A stretch of 35,822 nucleotides of DNA, taken from positions 1-35,822 of the forward strand of contig JADFOK010000027.1 of NCBI GenBank assembly GCA_022562895.1, in the 5' to 3' direction. The notes below the pieces were generated by a model that was given only the letters and a program-made list of their open reading frames with translations, did not search any database and was not told where the DNA came from. Source of the DNA: Bacteroidota bacterium (GTDB taxonomy: Bacteria; Bacteroidota; Bacteroidia; Flavobacteriales; Flavobacteriaceae). The position numbers and the translations under genes were made by a program. This document shows positions 32,492-35,822 of this stretch, piece by piece; within the stretch, counting starts at the first letter, position 1; each line of letters opens with the position of its first letter.

Positions 32492-33241
32492 TTACTTTCT
32501 TTTATTTGCTTCTTTAATATATTTTTCAAGAGCCATAGTCATTGATGGTGTCTCAGGAGTTGGTGCTTTAATATCTATACGTAGCCCCTTATCTGTAGCT
32601 GCTTGTACTGTTGTGTTTCCAAAAACTGCGATACGGGTGTTGTTTTGTTCGAAGTCCGGAAAATTTTCAAATAGAGATTTGATACCACTTGGACTAAAAA
32701 ATACAAGAATATCATAATATACATTTTCTAAATCAGACAAATCACTCACCACAGTCTTGTAAAATGTAGCCTGTTTCCAAGAAACACCCAATTCATTAAT
32801 TAATTCGGGAATTTGAGGTTTTAATTTATCTGATGAAGGAAGTAAAAACTTTTCGTTTTTATACTTTTTAATCAGAGGTAAAAGCTCTTGAAAAGTTCTT
32901 TTTCCAACATAGATTTTACGTTTGCGATACACTACATATTTCTGAAGATAGAAAGCTACTGCTTCACTTTGACAAAAGTATTTCATTGTATCCGGCACCT
33001 TGAAACGTAACTCTTCAGCTATTCTAAAATAGTGGTCTACGGCATTCCTGCTAGTTAATATAATTGCTGTAAAATTGTTTAAGTCAACTTTTTGGATACG
33101 GACTTCTTTACCAGAAACACCTTCTACATGAATAAAAGGTATGAAGTCTATTTTCACCTTTTGCTTTTCAATTAAATTGAAGTAAGGAGAATTTTCTACT
33201 TTAGGTTCGGGTTGAGAAACCAAAATAGTTTTCACTTTCAT
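32492..33241 (-). CDS. hemD: Uroporphyrinogen-III synthase
   Basis: A 249-residue enzyme that cyclises hydroxymethylbilane to uroporphyrinogen III in heme synthesis. HemD is poorly conserved, but the pattern is right: TILVSQPEP at the start, FTAIILTSRNAVDHYF, VGKRTFQELL, FLLPSSDKLKPQIPELI, YDILVFFSPSGIKSLFENF and RIAVFGNTTVQAATDKGL. The start MKVKTILVSQ at 33241 is preferred to an ATG nine bases earlier (33250). It follows the DUF4271 gene on the same strand after 27 bases, a pairing conserved in many Bacteroidota. Confidence 0.88.
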   Translation of the reverse strand: MKVKTILVSQPEPKVENSPYFNLIEKQKVKIDFIPFIHVEGVSGKEVRIQKVDLNNFTAIILTSRNAVDHYFRIAEELRFKVPDTMKYFCQSEAVAFYLQKYVVYRKRKIYVGKRTFQELLPLIKKYKNEKFLLPSSDKLKPQIPELINELGVSWKQATFYKTVVSDLSDLENVYYDILVFFSPSGIKSLFENFPDFEQNNTRIAVFGNTTVQAATDKGLRIDIKAPTPETPSMTMALEKYIKEANKRK

Positions 33242-33268
33242 AAGTTGCAATTTTAATCATCACCTTTA

Positions 33269-33916
33269 TTATACCAGTACTTTATATAGTATTATATAAG
33301 GTGAAATTTCGAGTGCGCAAAGATACAAAATAAAATAAAAGAAATTGCTATAAATAAAATTTCTATTGGATTTGTAGTTATAAAACAAAGCGATACTATT
33401 AAATAATAAGATGCTTCCGGCAAAGTAAAGCAGAGTGTTAAAGTTGGGTTTTATGATAAAAAAAAAGATAAGATTACCAATAAAAATAAAAAGAGATAAT
33501 AGATTTCTATAACTTAATTTTTGATAAAGATATCGGTTAATAACAGACTCTAAAGAAAAAACAGTTCCAATAATTTTTTCTATGATTAGTTTCACTAAAA
33601 TAAAAACAGTATAAACAGTACAAATTTGTAGATATAGCCAAGAATTCATTTTAGCGTCTTCAGAAAAAAACAAGTAAATAAATAAGGATACAGATATAAT
33701 CTGAAATAAAAAAAGTAATACATTAAAAGGATGTATAATATTATCACTCTTACCTTGAACTAAAAAATATTTATTGGTTAAAGGCAGTATGATAAACTCA
33801 TCAAAACGTTTGGGATATATCAACTTTGTGATAGCCAGAAGAACAAAACTACCTACCAGTATAATGGTAATCCAATCTAAGGATTCCAATGATCTTTCTA
33901 CGTATTGCAATTTCAA
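33269..33916 (-). CDS. DUF4271 family membrane protein
   Basis: A 215-residue inner-membrane protein with about six hydrophobic segments. The family wording includes YPKRFDEFIILPLTNKYFLVQGK after the first helix and LKLIIEKIIG-like LVKLIIEKIIGTVFSL in the middle. DUF4271 genes sit next to hemD across Bacteroidota, as here, which suggests a link to heme synthesis or the envelope, but no function is known. It is the first gene of the two-gene minus-strand unit. The 140-base gap upstream holds no other gene. Confidence 0.8.
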   Translation of the reverse strand: MKLQYVERSLESLDWITIILVGSFVLLAITKLIYPKRFDEFIILPLTNKYFLVQGKSDNIIHPFNVLLFLFQIISVSLFIYLFFSEDAKMNSWLYLQICTVYTVFILVKLIIEKIIGTVFSLESVINRYLYQKLSYRNLLSLFIFIGNLIFFFIIKPNFNTLLYFAGSILLFNSIALFYNYKSNRNFIYSNFFYFILYLCALEISPYIILYKVLV

Positions 33917-34033
33917 ATATTTATAGTTTGAAAGGTACAGTAATTAAACATTTCATCATGTAATTTTTTTAATTTAAAAATGAAATAAAAAATTCAAGTT
34001 AGTTTCATTCCAATATTATTAATCGAAAAAAGG

Positions 34034-34041
34034 TACATTTG
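34034..34041 (+). promoter_or_regulatory. -7 box upstream of the polyprenol-phosphate glycosyltransferase
   Basis: TACATTTG matches TAnnTTTG. It overlaps a possible TTG start at 34039, so transcription would begin downstream of that codon; this supports translation from the ATG at 34057. Confidence 0.5.
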
Positions 34042-34056
34042 TCCAAAATTGAGAAT

Positions 34057-34788
34057 ATGTCCGATGCCCTGGTGATTATACCTACTTTCAACGAAATTGA
34101 AAACATTGAACTTTTAATAGTTAATATTTTTTCATTACCACGGGAGTTCAATATTTTGGTGGTTGATGATAATTCTCCTGATGGAACAGCAAATGTTGTT
34201 CAATTACTCATAGGAAAATATAAAAATCGTCTTTTTTTAGAGCAACGTGAAGGTAAATTAGGACTTGGAACAGCGTATATTCATGGGTTTAAATGGGCCT
34301 TGGAAAGAGATTATGAGTACATTTTTGAAATGGATGCTGATTTCTCTCACAATCCTAACGATCTTATTCGGCTTTATAAGGCTTGTGCAAACCAAGACTT
34401 TGATATGTCAATAGGTTCTCGATATAAAACAGGGGTAAATGTAGTAAATTGGCCTATGGGTAGAGTTTTAATGTCTTGGCTGGCTTCAAAATATGTACGA
34501 CTGATAACTGGATTGAGTATATGTGATACTACGGCCGGGTTTGTGTGTTATAAAAGAGCAGTTTTAGAAAAAATAAACTTGAATAAAATTCAGTTTGTGG
34601 GATATGCCTTTCAAATTGAGATGAAGTTTAAAACACACCTTAATAAATTTAAAATTATAGAGGTTCCAATAATATTTACAGATAGAACTAGAGGAGAATC
34701 TAAAATGAATGGGGGGATTATTTCCGAAGCAATTTTTGGAGTAATTAAAATGAAGTTTAATAGTCTTTTTACTAAATACGATATTTAA
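34057..34788 (+). CDS. Polyprenol monophosphomannose synthase-like glycosyltransferase (GT2)
   Basis: A 243-residue family 2 glycosyltransferase like the Dpm1 catalytic domain, transferring a sugar from its nucleotide form to a polyprenyl phosphate. Signatures: [12 protein letters not shown] at the start, [25 protein letters not shown], the metal-binding [26 protein letters not shown] and [14 protein letters not shown] near the end. No C-terminal membrane helices are present, as in the short bacterial forms. The start ATG 34057 is chosen over TTG 34039 because of the promoter box. The dihydroorotase gene overlaps its stop by one base (TAATG). Confidence 0.92.
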   Translation: MSDALVIIPTFNEIENIELLIVNIFSLPREFNILVVDDNSPDGTANVVQLLIGKYKNRLFLEQREGKLGLGTAYIHGFKWALERDYEYIFEMDADFSHNPNDLIRLYKACANQDFDMSIGSRYKTGVNVVNWPMGRVLMSWLASKYVRLITGLSICDTTAGFVCYKRAVLEKINLNKIQFVGYAFQIEMKFKTHLNKFKIIEVPIIFTDRTRGESKMNGGIISEAIFGVIKMKFNSLFTKYDI

Positions 34789-35387
34789 TGAGTACAATAT
34801 TAATAAAGAATGCAAATATTGTTAATGAAGGTAAGATTACCAAAGGCGATGTACTTATTGAAAAAGATTATATAGCTGAAATAGATGACAGTATTAGTGT
34901 AAAATCTAGTAACACTATAGTAATTGAGGCAGACGGATGTTATTTATTGCCCGGACTCATTGACGATCAGGTTCATTTTAGAGAGCCAGGACTTACACAT
35001 AAAGCGACCATAGAAACCGAATCAAAAGCTGCTGTGGCTGGAGGAATCACATCTTTTATCGAAATGCCAAATACTATACCACAAGCAACTACTATTGCAA
35101 AACTTGAAGAAAAATTTAATCTGGCCAAAAAAACTTCTTGGGCAAATTACTCTTTTATGTTTGGTGGCACTAACGATAATCTTGATGAGATCTTAAAAGT
35201 AGATGAAACTAAAGTAGCAGGTCTTAAATTGTTTTTAGGATCTTCGTCGGGGGATATGTTAGTAGATGATCCAAAAGTTTTGGAAGAAATATTTAGTAAA
35301 ACGAATCTACTTATTTCCGTGCATTGTGAAGATGAGACTATAATTAGTGAGAATTTATTAAAGTACAAAGCTAAATATGGAGATGAT
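34788..35387 (+). CDS. pyrC: Dihydroorotase, 3'-truncated by a junction
   Basis: The first 200 residues of a class I dihydroorotase, the pyrimidine-pathway enzyme interconverting carbamoyl-aspartate and dihydroorotate. Motifs: [21 protein letters not shown] (metal site), [29 protein letters not shown] (Lys147 is the likely carbamylated lysine) and [10 protein letters not shown] (His179). The first histidine of the usual HxH is Gln61, a variant I associate with Bacteroidota members of the family. Resemblance ends at KYGDD (35387). The open frame runs on to 35450, but the last 20 residues do not match, and the normal protein is over 400 residues. The rest is lost at the junction. Confidence 0.88.
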
Positions 35388-35449
35388 TGGGAAAATATAA
35401 TGTATGCTACCGCTACTAAACAGGCAATGGGCGAAGAGGAGCAGCACTG

Positions 35450-35822
35450 ATGCCGCTGGTTACCAAGGGACCGAAACCGTCGCAGCGCAAGCGCCGCAGG
35501 CTGGTCATGATCTTGTCGGCAATGGCGGTTCTGGGGCTGGCCGCCGGGCTGGTGCTGCGGGCCCTGAACGACAATCTGGTATTTTTCATGGCGCCCAGCG
35601 ACATTCAGGCTGGCAAGATCGAGCCGGGCCGGCAGTTCCGCCTCGGCGGGCTGGTGGCAGAGAACAGCGTTACCAAGGCCGCCGACGGGCTGACCATTCA
35701 GTTCATTGTCACCGATCTGGTGAACGAAACCCCGGTGCGTTTCAGGGGCCTCCTGCCCGACCTTTTTCGTGAAGGGCAGGGGGTGATCGCCGAGGGCCGG
35801 CTTGATGAGGGCGGCACTTTTG
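35450..35822 (+). CDS. ccmE: Cytochrome c maturation protein CcmE, 5' part, from a high-GC genome
   Basis: The first 124 residues of the heme chaperone CcmE, running off the window. A Lys/Arg-rich N-terminus (PSQRKRRRL) precedes one membrane anchor (about 18-38), then the periplasmic OB-fold: LVFFMAPSDIQAGKIEPG, FRLGGLVAENSV, FIVTDLVNETPVRFRGLLPDLFREGQGVIAEG. The histidine that binds heme covalently lies further on and is outside the window. ATG overlaps the preceding TGA by one base (TGATG), so an upstream ccm-type gene once preceded it. GC is far above the rest (38/60 at 35461-35520) and codon choice is alphaproteobacterial in style. This is foreign to the flavobacterial part. Confidence 0.9.
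   Translation, partial: MPLVTKGPKPSQRKRRRLVMILSAMAVLGLAAGLVLRALNDNLVFFMAPSDIQAGKIEPGRQFRLGGLVAENSVTKAADGLTIQFIVTDLVNETPVRFRGLLPDLFREGQGVIAEGRLDEGGTF

Noticed and set aside
35388..35450. A novel dihydroorotase C-terminus ending GEEEQH
   Set aside because: The last 20 codons show no family resemblance and coincide with a sharp rise in GC; they are junction sequence plus the end of an unidentified high-GC gene.
35404..35772. Long plus-strand open frame of 122 codons in the high-GC end
   Set aside because: It overlaps ccmE in another frame. High-GC DNA often keeps alternate frames open, and only the ccmE frame gives a recognisable protein.
1..35822. Mobile element, phage, CRISPR or defence system in the window
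   Set aside because: No transposase, integrase, repeat array or recognisable defence gene was found. The two abrupt composition or taxonomy changes have no mobile signatures and look like mis-joins.

Overview
This window is almost entirely a low-GC flavobacterial genome segment (family Flavobacteriaceae, phylum Bacteroidota), flanked by two short pieces that do not belong to it. The flavobacterial assignment rests on gliding-motility genes gldE and gldD, Bacteroidota-type promoters (-33 TTTG, 18-19 nt spacer, -7 TAnnTTTG), a Bacteroidota-type GGGP synthase, DUF4301, DUF4271, DUF3098, DUF3127 and DUF4199 proteins, and a TPP-riboswitch-controlled TonB-dependent receptor. No rRNA, tRNA, CRISPR array, transposon or phage gene was seen, and no gene-free stretch exceeds 300 bases.

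Layout. Positions 1-538 hold the 3' end of a gyrB unlike the flavobacterial type, then the first codons of a SemiSWEET sugar transporter. The text switches abruptly near 527-545 into the middle of gldE. From there the flavobacterial part runs: gldE-gldD; a heavy-metal-binding lipoprotein; a frameshifted EamA transporter; a DUF4199 membrane protein; the rplU-rpmA ribosomal operon with a promoter and structured leader; a small secreted protein; ahcY (minus strand). A tightly overlapping plus-strand run follows (PPTase, GGGP synthase, PnuC, NadR-type kinase, DUF4301, arfB), then a TPP riboswitch and its TonB-dependent receptor. Next come a Rieske-fold-like lipoprotein; greA-HIT; a histidine kinase; a flavin reductase; a DUF3127 protein with an SSB-like tail; an AtoE-type transporter; aat; tag; a thioredoxin-like protein; and a TonB-C-terminal-like protein. 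The minus-strand ftsX-DUF3098-uppP-truB cluster faces away from leuS. The segment ends with a YugP-type protease, a saccharopine-dehydrogenase-like protein, a frameshifted DUF423 gene, pckA, hemD-DUF4271 (minus), a polyprenol-phosphate mannosyltransferase-like GT2, and the 5' part of a dihydroorotase.

At 35388-35450 the dihydroorotase loses family resemblance and composition jumps (19/60 GC at 35281-35340, 38/60 at 35461-35520) into a truncated high-GC ccmE of alphaproteobacterial type. The two end breaks and two single-base frameshifts suggest a metagenomic or single-cell contig with chimeric ends; I read them as assembly or amplification artefacts rather than gene transfer.

The content is mostly housekeeping. 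The most interesting biology is the thiamin-riboswitch region: a 9-nt segment just before the receptor gene can pair perfectly with the aptamer's P2 strand, and the start codon sits in its own hairpin. Next door is a PnuC-kinase-DUF4301 group whose substrate (nicotinamide riboside or thiamin) is open. I did not find a clearly new multi-gene system.
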